A stretch of DNA of 64,000 nt from Nitrospira defluvii (GTDB taxonomy: Bacteria > Nitrospirota > Nitrospiria > Nitrospirales > Nitrospiraceae), in contig WYAX01000012.1 in assembly GCA_011525625.1 (NCBI GenBank), positions 682,001-746,000 on the forward strand, written 5' to 3'. Both the position numbers and the translations under genes were made by a program. Positions 54,598-64,000 of the stretch are shown here, piece by piece; the first letter of the stretch is position 1, and the number at the start of each line of letters is the position of its first letter. The notes under the pieces were generated by a model. The model was not told the DNA's origin. It worked only from the letters and a program-made list of their open reading frames with translations, and did no database searches.

Positions 54598-57417
54598 ATG
54601 GACTATAAATCGACTCTCAACTTGCCGAAGACCGACTTCCCCATGAAGGCGAATCTGCCGCAGCGGGAGCCGGAGATGCTGGCCCGCTGGGCGCAGGAAA
54701 AGCTGTACGAACGCATCCAGGAATCCCGCCGGGGGTTTCCCCGCTATGTGCTCCATGACGGCCCTCCCTACGCCAATGGGCGGATCCACATCGGCCACGC
54801 GCTGAATAAGATATTGAAGGACATCATCGTCAAGTCGAAGACGATGTCGGGTTATCAGGTCCCCTACGTGCCGGGATGGGATTGTCACGGCCTGCCGATC
54901 GAGCATCAAGTCCTGAAAGATCTGGGTGAGAAGAAGCGCAATCTGGACGCCCTCGCGATCCGCAAGCTCTGTAAGGAGTATGCGGAGAAATATGTCGCGA
55001 TCCAACGGGACGAGTTTCAACGGCTGGGTGTGCTCGGCGACTGGCAACAGCCCTACCTGACGTTGAATCCCGCCTATGAGGGCACGATCATCCGTGAGTT
55101 CGGCCGCTTCGTGGAACAGGGCGGGGTGTACAAGGGGCTGAAGCCTGTCCTCTGGTGCACGCAGGACCAGACGGCATTGGCGGAAGCGGAAGTCGAATAC
55201 GACGACCACACGTCGCCGTCGGTGTATGTGAAGTTTCCGCTGGTCAGCCCCCCGGCTGTCCTGAGCAAGCGATTCGGCGGATTGACGTTTCCTGCCGAGG
55301 TGAAGAGCGCCTCCGTCCTGATCTGGACGACGACTCCGTGGACCCTCCCGGCGAACCAGGCGGTCTGTCTGCATGCGGACATCGACTATGCCTTCGTGCA
55401 AGTCGGCGAAGAGCTGGTGGTCATCGCGGACAAGTTGGTGGAATCGGTCGCGAAGGCCTGCAGTCTCCCGGAGTACAAGATTGTCGGCGTCAGAAAAGGC
55501 GCGGAGGGCTTCGAAGGGCTGGAAACGCAACGTCCGCTGACCACCGGCCTCTCGCCGCTGCTCCTGGGCGACTTCGTGACGCTGGAGCAGGGTACCGGTT
55601 GCGTCCACATCGCGCCGGGCCACGGCATGGAAGACTATCTGCTGGTGCTGGACCACAATGCAAAGGCCAGCGTGGGCGAACGCCTCGAAATTCTGGCGCC
55701 GGTAGACAATGGCGGGAAATTTACCGACGCCGTTCCCGAGTTTGCCGGTCAGCATGTGTTCAAGGCCAATCCGAACATCGTGGAGCGCCTGAAGGAAAAC
55801 GGTCGTCTGCTCGGCCATGGGTCCCTCCGGCATTCCTATCCCCATTGTTGGCGGTGCAAGCAGCCCGTCATCTTTCGCGCGACCGAACAGTGGTTCGTGT
55901 CGATGGAGACGAACCACTTACGGCAGGCCGCGCTGGCGGAGATCGAACGGGTGCGCTGGATTCCGGCCTATGGCCGCGACCGCATCAACGGGATGATCCA
56001 GAACCGACCCGACTGGTGCCTATCGCGGCAGCGCGTCTGGGGCACCCCGATTCCGGGCTTTACGTGCGTGAAATGCGGCAAGGTCCTGGCGCATCCCCGG
56101 GTCATCGACCATGTGGCCGATTTGATCGAGCAGCATGGCACGGACTATTGGTTTGCCAATGAGGCGGCCGCGTTGCTGCCTGCCGGCACTCAGTGCGAAG
56201 GCTGCGGTGGAACCGAGTTCGAGAAGGAGCGCGACATTCTGGACGTGTGGTTCGAGTCCGGGGTGAGTTACGCGGCGGTGCTGAAGAGTCGCCAGTGGTA
56301 TCCGGCGGATCTGTATTTGGAAGGCTCGGACCAGCATCGCGGTTGGTTCCATAGTGCCCTGTTGGCCGGGGTGATCACCGATCATTGCGCGCCGTACAAG
56401 GCTGTGCTGACGCACGGATTTGTGTTGGACGGGGCAGGGCGGAAAATGTCGAAGTCGGCGGGCAACGTCGTCGCGCCGCAGGATGTGATCAAACAATCGG
56501 GAGCGGAGATTCTTCGCTTGTGGGTGTCGGCGCAGGACTACCGTGAAGATCTTCGGATCTCGCAAGAAATCCTGAATCACCTGATCGAAGCCTATCGCAA
56601 GATCCGCAATACCTGCCGCTTCCTGTTGAGCAACCTCTACGACTTCGATCCGGCGCAGCATTGGGTGCCCTTTGAGCAGCTGCCTGAATTAGACCGCTGG
56701 GCGCTCATGCGGCTGGGTGACTTGATCCCGCGTGTGCGCAAGGGCTACGACGAGTTCGAATTCCATTCGATCTTTCACGCGCTGAACAACTTCTGCTCGG
56801 TAGATCTAAGTGCGGTGTATCTGGATATTCTCAAGGATCGGCTCTACACGTTCCGGAAGGATTCACCGGTGCGGCGCGCCTCCCAGACGGTGCTGTTCGA
56901 TATTGTGGTCGCGCTGACGAAACTGATGGCGCCGGTGCTGAGTTTCACCGCCGAGGAAATCTGGCGGATGTTGCCTGAGACGGTGCGGACCGAGGCGAAG
57001 GCTGAGAGCGTCCATATCGCGATGTTTCCCGAGGTCGATCCGCGCTGGGCCGATCCGGAGCTGGCCGCCCGCTGGGAAACGTTACTCGAAGTGCGGACCG
57101 CCGTTCAGGCCGCGCTCGAAGTGAAGCGCCGGGACAAGGTGATCGGAGCGCCGCTGGAAGCGCGCGTCGTGATCGAAGCGAATCCCGAACGGTACGAATT
57201 CCTGACGCGATACCAGCAGGATCTCTCTTCGTTCTTCATCGTGTCGGATGTGGCACTCACGCGGGTCGATCGGCTCGCGGAGTCCGCCGGTGTTGCCATC
57301 ACCGTCGACAAGGCCACAGGAGGGAAATGCGAGCGTTGCTGGAATTATCGGACGGCTGTGGGGACGTCCGCCGACCATCCCACCCTCTGCGACCGGTGTA
57401 TTGAGGCCGTCAGATGA
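54598..57417 (+). CDS. ileS: Isoleucyl-tRNA synthetase
   Basis: Charges tRNA-Ile. It has 939 residues, as in the bacterial IleRS1 type. The class I signatures are HIGH in [10 protein letters not shown] (about residue 65) and KMSKS in [10 protein letters not shown] (about residue 617). The large editing insertion lies between them. The C-terminal zinc site has CERCWNYR and CDRC. The stop overlaps lspA by 4 bp, the widely conserved ileS-lspA pair. Confidence 0.97.
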   Translation: MDYKSTLNLPKTDFPMKANLPQREPEMLARWAQEKLYERIQESRRGFPRYVLHDGPPYANGRIHIGHALNKILKDIIVKSKTMSGYQVPYVPGWDCHGLPIEHQVLKDLGEKKRNLDALAIRKLCKEYAEKYVAIQRDEFQRLGVLGDWQQPYLTLNPAYEGTIIREFGRFVEQGGVYKGLKPVLWCTQDQTALAEAEVEYDDHTSPSVYVKFPLVSPPAVLSKRFGGLTFPAEVKSASVLIWTTTPWTLPANQAVCLHADIDYAFVQVGEELVVIADKLVESVAKACSLPEYKIVGVRKGAEGFEGLETQRPLTTGLSPLLLGDFVTLEQGTGCVHIAPGHGMEDYLLVLDHNAKASVGERLEILAPVDNGGKFTDAVPEFAGQHVFKANPNIVERLKENGRLLGHGSLRHSYPHCWRCKQPVIFRATEQWFVSMETNHLRQAALAEIERVRWIPAYGRDRINGMIQNRPDWCLSRQRVWGTPIPGFTCVKCGKVLAHPRVIDHVADLIEQHGTDYWFANEAAALLPAGTQCEGCGGTEFEKERDILDVWFESGVSYAAVLKSRQWYPADLYLEGSDQHRGWFHSALLAGVITDHCAPYKAVLTHGFVLDGAGRKMSKSAGNVVAPQDVIKQSGAEILRLWVSAQDYREDLRISQEILNHLIEAYRKIRNTCRFLLSNLYDFDPAQHWVPFEQLPELDRWALMRLGDLIPRVRKGYDEFEFHSIFHALNNFCSVDLSAVYLDILKDRLYTFRKDSPVRRASQTVLFDIVVALTKLMAPVLSFTAEEIWRMLPETVRTEAKAESVHIAMFPEVDPRWADPELAARWETLLEVRTAVQAALEVKRRDKVIGAPLEARVVIEANPERYEFLTRYQQDLSSFFIVSDVALTRVDRLAESAGVAITVDKATGGKCERCWNYRTAVGTSADHPTLCDRCIEAVR

Positions 57418-57935
57418 CCCCATCCATCCGGTACCTGCTGCTCGGGCTGCTGAGCCTCTCGATCGTGGTGCTGGATCAAGTCACGAAGTTGTCTGTCATG
57501 GAGACCATGCGGCTCCATGAGTCCATTCCCGTCGTTGCCAACCTGTTCAGCATCACCTATATCCGGAATCCCGGCGCGGCGTTCGGCTTTCTCTCCTCCA
57601 GCAGCAGCTCGTTCCGGTTTGTGTTTTTCGGGCTGACTTCGGTCTTTGCCGTCGGCTTGCTGGGGATGATTATGGTGCGGATGCCGAAGGACGATTGGAT
57701 GGGACGACTCAGCGTGGCGGCGATACTCGGCGGGGCGATCGGGAATTTGTTGGATCGGTTGCGGTACGGGGAAGTGATCGACTTCCTGGATTTCTACATC
57801 AACGGGTACCATTGGCCGGCGTTCAACGTCGCCGACTCAGCCATTACCGTTGGGGTGGTGGTTCTGATTGTTCACTTTGCGACGGAGAAAGAGGCGCAGG
57901 AGATTCCGGTCGCTCCGGACAATCCCCCCTCCTGA
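57414..57935 (+). CDS. lspA: Prolipoprotein signal peptidase (LspA)
   Basis: Inner-membrane aspartic protease that removes signal peptides from lipidated prolipoproteins. It has 173 residues with four transmembrane helices. Catalytic aspartates lie in GNLLDR and FNVADSAI, and NPGAAFGFL is conserved. It is needed for the several lipoproteins encoded in this window. Translation is coupled to ileS through an ATGA overlap. Confidence 0.95.
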   Translation: MTPSIRYLLLGLLSLSIVVLDQVTKLSVMETMRLHESIPVVANLFSITYIRNPGAAFGFLSSSSSSFRFVFFGLTSVFAVGLLGMIMVRMPKDDWMGRLSVAAILGGAIGNLLDRLRYGEVIDFLDFYINGYHWPAFNVADSAITVGVVVLIVHFATEKEAQEIPVAPDNPPS

Positions 57936-57965
57936 GGCACGCGCCGAAGGAGGCACCCCTCCCGA

Positions 57966-58232
57966 TCACACCGGCAGCGTAATGATGAACCCGCCCTGCT
58001 CGCGAAACTGGCGCTGCTGCTCCACGGAAAACATCACGAGCGGTTCGCTGTGGCAGAACTGGCATTCTTTGAGCGTGATGACCGCCTGCGGTTCGCCGAT
58101 GCTCACCAGGTACTGCTTGGCAAGCGTGAGTGCCTTGTCCTGACTCGTCGTCATCACATCGAAGTGCAACTTGCCGTTCTTTCCCTTGACCCAGGTATCG
58201 TAGACCTGAACGTTGTCCATTTCGTTTCCCAT
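57966..58232 (-). CDS. DUF2024-family protein
   Basis: An 88-residue soluble protein. VQVYDTWVKGKNGKLHFDV and the middle ECQFCHSE match the DUF2024 family as I remember it. The two cysteines (CQFC, followed by H) could bind a metal. The ATG at 58232 has AAGGAG about ten bases upstream; the long open frame beyond it overlaps uppP in another frame and is not real. Function is unknown. It follows uppP by 29 bp and may be cotranscribed. Confidence 0.82.
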   Translation of the reverse strand: MGNEMDNVQVYDTWVKGKNGKLHFDVMTTSQDKALTLAKQYLVSIGEPQAVITLKECQFCHSEPLVMFSVEQQRQFREQGGFIITLPV

Positions 58233-58261
58233 GCCGACTCGACTCCTTGTTGTGAAGTAAG

Positions 58262-59137
58262 TTAACGCACCACCAGCAAGACCACGACACCCAGGACCAT
58301 GCGGTAGTAGGCGAAGACGCTGAGGCTGTGGCGTTGCACGTAGGTCAAAAACGCGGCGATCACGGCCCAGGCCACCACAAAGGACACGACTAACCCGATG
58401 CCGAGCGCAATGAAGTCGTCGTGGGAGAAGGCGGCCTGCGATTTGAGCATTTGATAGATCGTGGCGATGATCATGGTCGGCAAGGCCAGAAAGAAGGAAT
58501 ATTCCGTCGCCACCCGTCGGTCCAGTCCCGCGAGGAGGCCTCCCACGATCGTCGAGCCGGAGCGGGACATGCCGGGAATCAACGAGAAACATTGGGCCAC
58601 GCCGACCCACAAGGCCGATCGTGGCGTGACCTGTAGCAGTTCCTTCACACGCACGCGGTTCTGCATGCGTTCCACCACCAGAATGATGATGCCTCCGACG
58701 ATCAACGAAATCGCGACGGTAGTCGGGGAGAAGAGGTAGGCCTTAATCGACTTGTGGGCGAGGAATCCCACCAGCGCGGCGGGCAAAAAGGCCAGGCCCA
58801 GTCCGATGACGAACCAGAGATTCGGTTGGTCGCGGATGGACTCTTGAATGAGGGCCGGCCAGGCTGTCGTCCCCCGAGCGGCGATCAGCGCGCGAAAATC
58901 ACGTTGTTCCCGCAACGTGTGGGAGGCCAGGGAGGAGAGTTTGGTGCGTTCGTAAGCGATGATGGCCAGGATGGAGCCCAGCTGAATCGAGATCTCCACG
59001 TTCGAGGCGATGTCGCCGGTGAATCCCAGGGCGTGGCCGACGAGGATCAGATGGCCTGTCGAGGACACAGGAAGAAATTCGGTCAGTCCTTCGATGATGC
59101 CGAGAATGACGGCAAGCTCCGGGCCCCAGTTCATCAT
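58262..59137 (-). CDS. uppP: Undecaprenyl-diphosphatase (UppP/BacA)
   Basis: Membrane phosphatase that recycles undecaprenyl pyrophosphate for wall synthesis and gives intrinsic bacitracin tolerance. It has 291 residues with about eight helices. The two active-site motifs are EGLTEFLPVSSTGH near the N-terminus and PGMSRSGST in the second half. Standard length. Confidence 0.95.
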   Translation of the reverse strand: MMNWGPELAVILGIIEGLTEFLPVSSTGHLILVGHALGFTGDIASNVEISIQLGSILAIIAYERTKLSSLASHTLREQRDFRALIAARGTTAWPALIQESIRDQPNLWFVIGLGLAFLPAALVGFLAHKSIKAYLFSPTTVAISLIVGGIIILVVERMQNRVRVKELLQVTPRSALWVGVAQCFSLIPGMSRSGSTIVGGLLAGLDRRVATEYSFFLALPTMIIATIYQMLKSQAAFSHDDFIALGIGLVVSFVVAWAVIAAFLTYVQRHSLSVFAYYRMVLGVVVLLVVR

Positions 59138-59386
59138 AGTGTGTGCGAGATGGTCTGTGGAATGTGGGTGGTTGGTTCGGTCGCTTCGTCGAACAGTCGC
59201 TGCATATTCCCAGACTGCTTTCCATCAGTCAAGCGACGTGGGGTTTTGCAGCGGCAGGGTAGGACGCCGGCCGGCTCTCCGCACGCGAGTCGCAATCGGC
59301 AAACTTGTTGACAAAGGTGAGGTGATGGCATACACACAACAAGAGAGTCGAGGTCCGATCGGTCCAGATCGAACAGGGAGGGGCGC

Positions 59387-60109
59387 ATGAGGCATGTGTG
59401 GATGGCCGGGCTTGCGTTGATGAGCGCGATAGCCGTCAGCGGGTGCGTAACTGAGAAGAAATATCACGAGGCGCTTGCCGATGCCGATGCCACGAGAGGG
59501 GAACTGGAGCGTGCGAGGGCGCAGAAGAATGCCCTGGAGCAGCAGGTCAAGACGCTCAAGGATCTGAACGCCAAGTTCGGGTCAGAAAGCCAGATCGCCC
59601 GGGATGAGTTGCAGCGGATCCAGCACGGGCGCGACAAAGAACGTGACACGATCGAGGTTCGCACCAAGGAGTTGGAAGACAAGGTGAAGCAGTTGACGGC
59701 GCAGAATCGCAACGTCAAGCAAGAGTACGAAGAAGCTCGTCGCCACAATGAGCAGCTGAAGGCGTTGGTCGCGCGATATCAGAAGGAAATGAAGGAGCGA
59801 TCCCGTTCTTTGTCGTCGTCGATGGAGCCGACCAAGGCTCCCGCCCCGTTCTCCGGCGGAGGAGCCTCTCAGTCGAAGCCCGCCTCGGCAGCGGCTCCGT
59901 TCGAGGCGACGGCACCGGCAGCATCTTTGCTGAACATCAATAAAGCGCCGTCGGCAGATCTGGTTCTCACCTTGGGGATTTCTCAGGATGTGGCCGAGCG
60001 CATCGTGAGTAATCGTCCTTATAGAGTGAAGGGCGAGCTCGTCGCGAAGAACGTGGTGCCGAAGGACGTGTTCGACGACATCAAGGATCGCATCACCGTC
60101 AGCCCGTAG
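59387..60109 (+). CDS. Coiled-coil lipoprotein with C-terminal HhH-like domain
   Basis: 240 residues. The signal peptide ends in VSGC (C20 lipidated). Residues ~25-145 form a long coiled coil (heptad-rich, ALEQQVKTLKDLNAKF and similar), then a Pro/Ala/Ser linker. The last ~60 residues (LNINKAPSADLVLTLGISQ, then VAERIVSNRPY) look like the helix-hairpin-helix of ComEA-type proteins. A DNA- or envelope-binding role is possible; none is proven. A strong ribosome binding site precedes the ATG. A terminator follows, so the gene is monocistronic. Confidence 0.8.
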   Translation: MRHVWMAGLALMSAIAVSGCVTEKKYHEALADADATRGELERARAQKNALEQQVKTLKDLNAKFGSESQIARDELQRIQHGRDKERDTIEVRTKELEDKVKQLTAQNRNVKQEYEEARRHNEQLKALVARYQKEMKERSRSLSSSMEPTKAPAPFSGGGASQSKPASAAAPFEATAPAASLLNINKAPSADLVLTLGISQDVAERIVSNRPYRVKGELVAKNVVPKDVFDDIKDRITVSP

Positions 60110-60153
60110 TTGCCTCAGCCGACTGCAGGAAGTCGGCCGGGCAGTGACCCTCT

Positions 60154-60187
60154 GAAAGGCCGTTTGCCGGATGGTAAACGGCCTTTC
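60154..60187 (+). terminator. Rho-independent terminator
   Basis: A perfect 12-bp stem (GAAAGGCCGTTT at 60154-60165, AAACGGCCTTTC at 60176-60187) followed by GTGTTTTCTC. It ends the coiled-coil lipoprotein transcript. Confidence 0.88.
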
Positions 60188-60294
60188 GTGTTTTCTCTCC
60201 CTCCTGTGACGGGCCTCACGCGGGCTTCGCGTTCCCCGGCCAAATGGTTTTCTGTTAGAATGCCCCCACAGTTCGGCAGAAGGAGAGTCCGTCG

Positions 60295-61554
60295 ATGCGC
60301 CGTGTCACTGTGATCGTCGCTGTGCTCGCTCTCGGCCTCGCGATCGCCGGGTACGTCTTTTTCAACGGTGAGCGAAAGGTGCCCGTACGGTACCGTACGG
60401 TGGCCGTCGAACGCGGGACGGTCGTCTCGCTCGTCACCGCCACCGGGACGATCAACCCCATCACGACGATTCAAGTCGGAAGTCAAGTGTCGGGCATGAT
60501 CGAGAGTCTCCACGCCGATTTCAATTCCAAGGTGAAGGCGAATCAAGTCGTCGCACGCATCGACCCCTTTCCCTATCAGGCCCGGCGCGATCAAGCAGCG
60601 GCCAGTCTTGCCAACGCCAAGGCCGCCTGGGAAAAGGCACGGATCGATCTCGCGCAACGGCGGCGCGAGCTGGATCGAGCCAAGTCGCTCATCGGACAGC
60701 AGTTTATCTCGCAGAATGAAGTGGATGTCGCGCTGACCGCATCAGAGGGGGCCCTGGCGCAGCTGAAGGTCACGGAAGCCGCCGTGAAGCAGGCTGAGGC
60801 GATGCTGCAGGCGGCCGAGTTGGATCTGAAGTATACGGTGATCCGCTCACCCGTCGACGGGGTGGTGATCTCCCGGCAGGTGGAGGTCGGCCAGCGGATT
60901 TCCGCCAGCTTTTCCATTCCCACGCTGTTTTTGATCGCCGAAGACGTGACCAAAATGCAGGTGGACACGAATGTCAGCGAGGCCGATATCGGGGGCATTG
61001 CCGAGGGAAAGGCCGCGACGTTCACCGTGGATGCGTATCCCGGGGAACCGTTTCAGGGGCGCGTGCGGCAGGTGCGCAATGCGCCGATCAATATTCAGAA
61101 CGTCGTGACCTACGACGTCGTGGTGGAGTTCGAGAACCCGGACTTTCGTCTCAAGCCTGGGATGACCGCAAATGTGTCCATCGTCATCGATCAAAAAGAC
61201 CAGGTCTTGAAGGTGCCGAGTTCCGCCCTGCGGTTCACGCCGCCGAAGGCGGTTCGTGAAGAAAAGGTAGGGACGGTTGGGGATAGGCCGTCTCCGGCTG
61301 GGGCTTCCGCCGACCCGGCATCAGGCCGATGGGGCGTGTGGAAGCTGACTGCGGACAATGACTTGGAGCGAGTACCCGTGACCATGGGCATCTCCGATCG
61401 GGCGTATGTGGAAATCGCGGCAGAGGGGATACAGGAAGGGGATCAGGTCGTGGTGGCGATCGATTCGCCGCGCGGCGAGCGTAAGGGCGCGGAGCTTCCT
61501 CCCGGGTTCGGCAACGGACAACCGCGTGGTGCGCGGCGCGATCGCGGACTGTAA
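60295..61554 (+). CDS. macA: MacA-like periplasmic adaptor (membrane fusion protein)
   Basis: A 419-residue protein anchored by one N-terminal helix (VTVIVAVLALGLAIAGYVFF). It has the HlyD/MacA order: a lipoyl half (TINPITTIQVGSQVSGMIE), a long helical hairpin (about 90-170), the second lipoyl half (YTVIRSPVDGVVISRQVEVG) and a beta-barrel domain. It should link the MacB-like ABC exporter to an outer-membrane channel; no TolC gene is in the window. A Pro/Gly-rich insertion occurs near residues 320-345. Confidence 0.88.
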   Translation: MRRVTVIVAVLALGLAIAGYVFFNGERKVPVRYRTVAVERGTVVSLVTATGTINPITTIQVGSQVSGMIESLHADFNSKVKANQVVARIDPFPYQARRDQAAASLANAKAAWEKARIDLAQRRRELDRAKSLIGQQFISQNEVDVALTASEGALAQLKVTEAAVKQAEAMLQAAELDLKYTVIRSPVDGVVISRQVEVGQRISASFSIPTLFLIAEDVTKMQVDTNVSEADIGGIAEGKAATFTVDAYPGEPFQGRVRQVRNAPINIQNVVTYDVVVEFENPDFRLKPGMTANVSIVIDQKDQVLKVPSSALRFTPPKAVREEKVGTVGDRPSPAGASADPASGRWGVWKLTADNDLERVPVTMGISDRAYVEIAAEGIQEGDQVVVAIDSPRGERKGAELPPGFGNGQPRGARRDRGL

Positions 61555-61682
61555 CCGCATGTTCACGTGCAACGGTCGGTGCTCCGTCGCGAATCGTTCA
61601 TTTCACATCCGCTCACATCCGCACGTGAGCCTTGAGCAATTGGATGACGTCTGCTGCCTGAACGGCGGATAAAGACCCCTCT

Positions 61683-62393
61683 ATGGCCGGCTTAATCGTA
61701 TGCCAAGACGTCTGGAAGGTGTACCGCGTCGGCGACGTCGAAGTGCAAGCGCTGCGAGGAATCAATCTCACCATCGAGCGCGGTGAGTTTGTCGCGGTGA
61801 TGGGCACCTCGGGATCCGGCAAATCCACGCTCATGAATCTCCTCGGTTGTCTGGACCAGCCCACTCGGGGGCGCTATGAATTGGACGGGTTGGACGTTGC
61901 CAGCGCCAAGCCGGATCTGTTGGCCGAATTACGCAACCGGCAGATCGGTTTTGTCTTTCAGAATTTCAATCTGATCCCCAGGACCAGTGCGCTGGAGAAT
62001 GCGCAACTCCCGTTGTTCTACCGTGGGGTTTCGATGAAGGAGCAACGCCGACGGGCCGCCGCCGCGTTGCAGCGCGTCGGACTGGCGGGGCGTGAGCAGC
62101 ACTATCCGTCTCAGCTTTCCGGCGGTCAGCAGCAGCGTGTGGCGATTGCGCGGGCGTTGGTGGGGGCCCCGTCGATCCTGTTTGCGGATGAACCGACCGG
62201 TAACCTCGATACCGCTTCCAGCCGCGAAATTATGGGCATCCTTGAAGAATTGAACCGGCAGGACGGCATTACGATTATCCTGGTGACCCATGAGCCCGAT
62301 ATTGCCGCCTACGCCTCCCGCGAGCTTATTATGAAAGACGGGCAGATTGTGCAGGATGCCCGTCGTACGCCACGATTGTCCGTCGTCCCCTAG
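61683..62393 (+). CDS. macB: MacB/LolD-type ABC transporter ATPase
   Basis: A 236-residue ATPase. Walker A is GTSGSGKST, the signature is LSGGQQQRVAIARAL and Walker B is ILFADEPTGNLD, with the family's NLLGCLDQPTRG. It lies between the adaptor and the permease genes, so ATPase and permease of this MacB-like exporter are separate proteins rather than fused. Confidence 0.9.
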   Translation: MAGLIVCQDVWKVYRVGDVEVQALRGINLTIERGEFVAVMGTSGSGKSTLMNLLGCLDQPTRGRYELDGLDVASAKPDLLAELRNRQIGFVFQNFNLIPRTSALENAQLPLFYRGVSMKEQRRRAAAALQRVGLAGREQHYPSQLSGGQQQRVAIARALVGAPSILFADEPTGNLDTASSREIMGILEELNRQDGITIILVTHEPDIAAYASRELIMKDGQIVQDARRTPRLSVVP

Positions 62394-62400
62394 GCCGTCC

Positions 62401-63636
62401 ATGTCAGCGTTCGTTCTACTCACCGTGATGACCGCGTTGCGGATTCTCAGTCGAAACCGGCTGCGCGCCGGTCTGACGATGCTCGGCATCGTGATCGGCG
62501 TGGGAGCCGTCATTGCGATGGTCAGCATCGGGCAAGGCGCGCGTGCCGCGGTGCAGGCGCAGGTGGCGAGTATGGGGACGAACGTGATCGTGATCATGCC
62601 TGGCTCCACCACGGTCAGCGGTGTACGGGGTGGGCAAGGCGGCGCGGTGACGTTGACGGTCAACGATGCGGCCGAAATGAAGAAGCGGAGTCCGCTCCTC
62701 TCGGATACGGCCTGGGCCAAGCGTGACGTGATGCAGATCGTGAACGGCAACCGCAATTGGAACGGGCCGGTGAACGGCGTGTCTCCGAGTTACCTCACAA
62801 TTCGCGACTGGTCGTTCTCGAGCGGCGGTTCCTTTACGCAGTCGGATATGGAACGCGCCGCACGGGTGGCGTTGATCGGTCAGACGACCTTGGAGAATCT
62901 CTTCGATCCCGGTGAAGAGGCGGTCGGCGCGACGATTCGTATCAAGAATGTGCCCTTCCAAGTCATCGGCGTGTTGGCGCCGAAGGGGCAGTCGGCTCAG
63001 GGGAGTGATCAGGACGATGTGATTTTCGTGCCCTTTACGACGGCGGAACGGAAGGTGTTCGGGAGCCAGTTTCTCGGGTCGGTGGGTGCCCTCTTTGCCT
63101 CGACCGAACAGCGTGCCGATTTGCCGGAGGCCGTCGAGCATATTCGCGAGGTCTTACGGGCCCGACATCGCTTGCAGCCGGATCAGGCGGATGATTTTAC
63201 CGTTCGAACACAGGTCGACATCGGCAAGGTGCAGGAGGGTACGAGCCAAACCCTCACAGCCATGCTGTTTGCCATTGCGTCGGTCTCGTTGCTGGTCGGC
63301 GGCATCGGGATCATGAACATTCTCCTGGTCTCCGTCACCGAGCGAACCAAAGAAATCGGGGTGCGTATGGCGGTGGGTGCAAAACGGATACATATCCTGA
63401 CCCAGTTTTTAATCGAAGCGATGACGTTAAGCCTGTTTGGGGGCGTGATCGGTGTCATCGTGGGAGTCGCCGGCGCCAGGCTGACGACGGTGATTGCCGG
63501 CTGGCCGACCATTATTGCATTTGAGTCGATCGCGACGGCCTGTGTGTTCTCACTCGGAGTCGGCCTCTTTTTCGGCCTCTATCCCGCGAACAAGGCCGCG
63601 TCCCTGAATCCGATCGATGCCCTTCGTTACGAATGA
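62401..63636 (+). CDS. macB: MacB-type ABC transporter permease (FtsX/MacB_PCD)
   Basis: A 411-residue protein: one N-terminal helix (RLRAGLTMLGIVIGVGAVIAMV region), a large periplasmic MacB_PCD domain (about 45-270) and three C-terminal helices of the FtsX type. The motif SVTERTKEIGVRMAVGA is typical. It starts 7 bp after the ATPase stop. The set macA-ATPase-permease forms a tripartite exporter; its cargo could be lipoproteins, peptides or drugs. Confidence 0.9.
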   Translation: MSAFVLLTVMTALRILSRNRLRAGLTMLGIVIGVGAVIAMVSIGQGARAAVQAQVASMGTNVIVIMPGSTTVSGVRGGQGGAVTLTVNDAAEMKKRSPLLSDTAWAKRDVMQIVNGNRNWNGPVNGVSPSYLTIRDWSFSSGGSFTQSDMERAARVALIGQTTLENLFDPGEEAVGATIRIKNVPFQVIGVLAPKGQSAQGSDQDDVIFVPFTTAERKVFGSQFLGSVGALFASTEQRADLPEAVEHIREVLRARHRLQPDQADDFTVRTQVDIGKVQEGTSQTLTAMLFAIASVSLLVGGIGIMNILLVSVTERTKEIGVRMAVGAKRIHILTQFLIEAMTLSLFGGVIGVIVGVAGARLTTVIAGWPTIIAFESIATACVFSLGVGLFFGLYPANKAASLNPIDALRYE

Positions 63637-63710
63637 CTCTGCCACGATCGACTGGCAGGGTAGTCCGTTGGGCGGCGCGATGTGTCTGGCGGCGATGGGC
63701 GAGGCTGGGA

Positions 63711-64000
63711 TCAATGGTAGGCTCGCGCAAACTCCTCGGGGATGGTCCCCAGAACCGAGCGGATTCCCCGTGCGGGCGCCTGTGCATCTTGATTAGCGAG
63801 ATCGATCACGAGCGGAACGATGTAGGGTTCTCCTATAGGATCGTGCGTGATGGTGACAATGGGTTGGTGGAGTTTGCCGGGGTTGATGACGGAGACAATC
63901 GCCCGCTCGCCTGTGGTGAGGGCGACATAACTATAGACCGGGTAAATGCCCATCACTTTGACGAACAGGGAGATCAGTCGAGTGTCGTACTTGCCCTCCT
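63711..64000 (-). CDS. C-terminal part of an HD-GYP-type protein, truncated by window edge
   Basis: The frame is open to the right edge on the minus strand and ends at 63711. The visible ~95 residues (LISLFVKVMGIYPVYSYVAL, then TTGERAIVSVINPGK) match the region C-terminal to the catalytic part of HD-GYP proteins, where IYPVGS and L-x-TGE are typical. The catalytic HD and GYP motifs lie outside the window, so activity cannot be judged. Cyclic di-GMP turnover is the likely role. Confidence 0.75.
   Translation of the reverse strand, partial: EGKYDTRLISLFVKVMGIYPVYSYVALTTGERAIVSVINPGKLHQPIVTITHDPIGEPYIVPLVIDLANQDAQAPARGIRSVLGTIPEEFARAYH

Noticed and set aside
57966..58610. Extended 214-codon frame for the DUF2024 protein
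   Set aside because: The upstream part is the complement-frame shadow of uppP; the DUF2024 homology and a ribosome binding site begin at 58232.
63644..63664. CTGCCA/TGGCAG hairpin after the MacB permease
   Set aside because: Only a 6-bp stem and no T-run; too weak to call a terminator.

Overview
The window is GC-rich bacterial chromosome with a Gram-negative envelope: TonB/ExbBD, an outer-membrane porin, several lipoproteins and a MacAB-type exporter. The gene mix (RodA/PBP2, RNase G, two bacterioferritins, ThiC plus a Thi4-type thiazole synthase, many two-component genes, a Tll0287-like c-haem protein) and four copies of an intergenic palindromic repeat suggest a Nitrospira-like member of the Nitrospirota. 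That placement is inferred from gene content only. I saw no rRNA, tRNA, CRISPR array or intact insertion sequence.

Layout. 0-8 kb is housekeeping on the + strand: mrdA (cut by the left edge), rodA, an RNase G family gene, dprA and topA. 8-9.3 kb holds two bacterioferritin genes with complementary active sites behind a Fur-like operator. 9.4-15.7 kb is a divergent unit centred on a good Fur-box match at about 14.4 kb. Leftward it encodes a 59-residue zinc ribbon, a porin, a lipoprotein, an FMN-binding protein, a four-helix membrane protein, an HD-GYP protein and an AraC regulator. Rightward it encodes ApbE, the enzyme that attaches FMN covalently to such proteins. 15.8-22 kb is a leftward iron block, fur-fbpABC-exbBD-tonB, with a Fur-like site before fbpA. 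Together 8-22 kb reads as an iron-homeostasis island combining storage, transport and a probable iron-controlled flavin electron-transfer chain.

22-28 kb mixes regulators with a carboxypeptidase, an O-methyltransferase and an EamA transporter. 28-38.5 kb is a signalling island: a NarX/NarL-like pair, a hybrid kinase with two receivers and HPt, an NtrC-type sigma54 activator, and two paralogous receiver-less LuxR-type DNA-binding proteins. Each of those two lies downstream of a nearly identical sigma54-like element. 38.5-42 kb has small unknown proteins, a YgfZ-like folate protein, a pseudo-receiver and a TPR protein. 42-45.1 kb is a TPP-riboswitch-controlled thiC-thi4 unit.

45-53 kb is more accessory: a c-haem sensor-like protein, an orphan small protein, a metzincin-like protease, GNAT and ABM-like proteins, a patatin-like phospholipase, a gene-poor stretch with degenerate repeats and a toxin-antitoxin pair. 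53-64 kb returns to core functions: nadA, ileS-lspA, a DUF2024 protein, uppP, a coiled-coil/HhH lipoprotein, a MacA-MacB exporter in three genes, and the C-terminus of an HD-GYP-type protein cut by the right edge.
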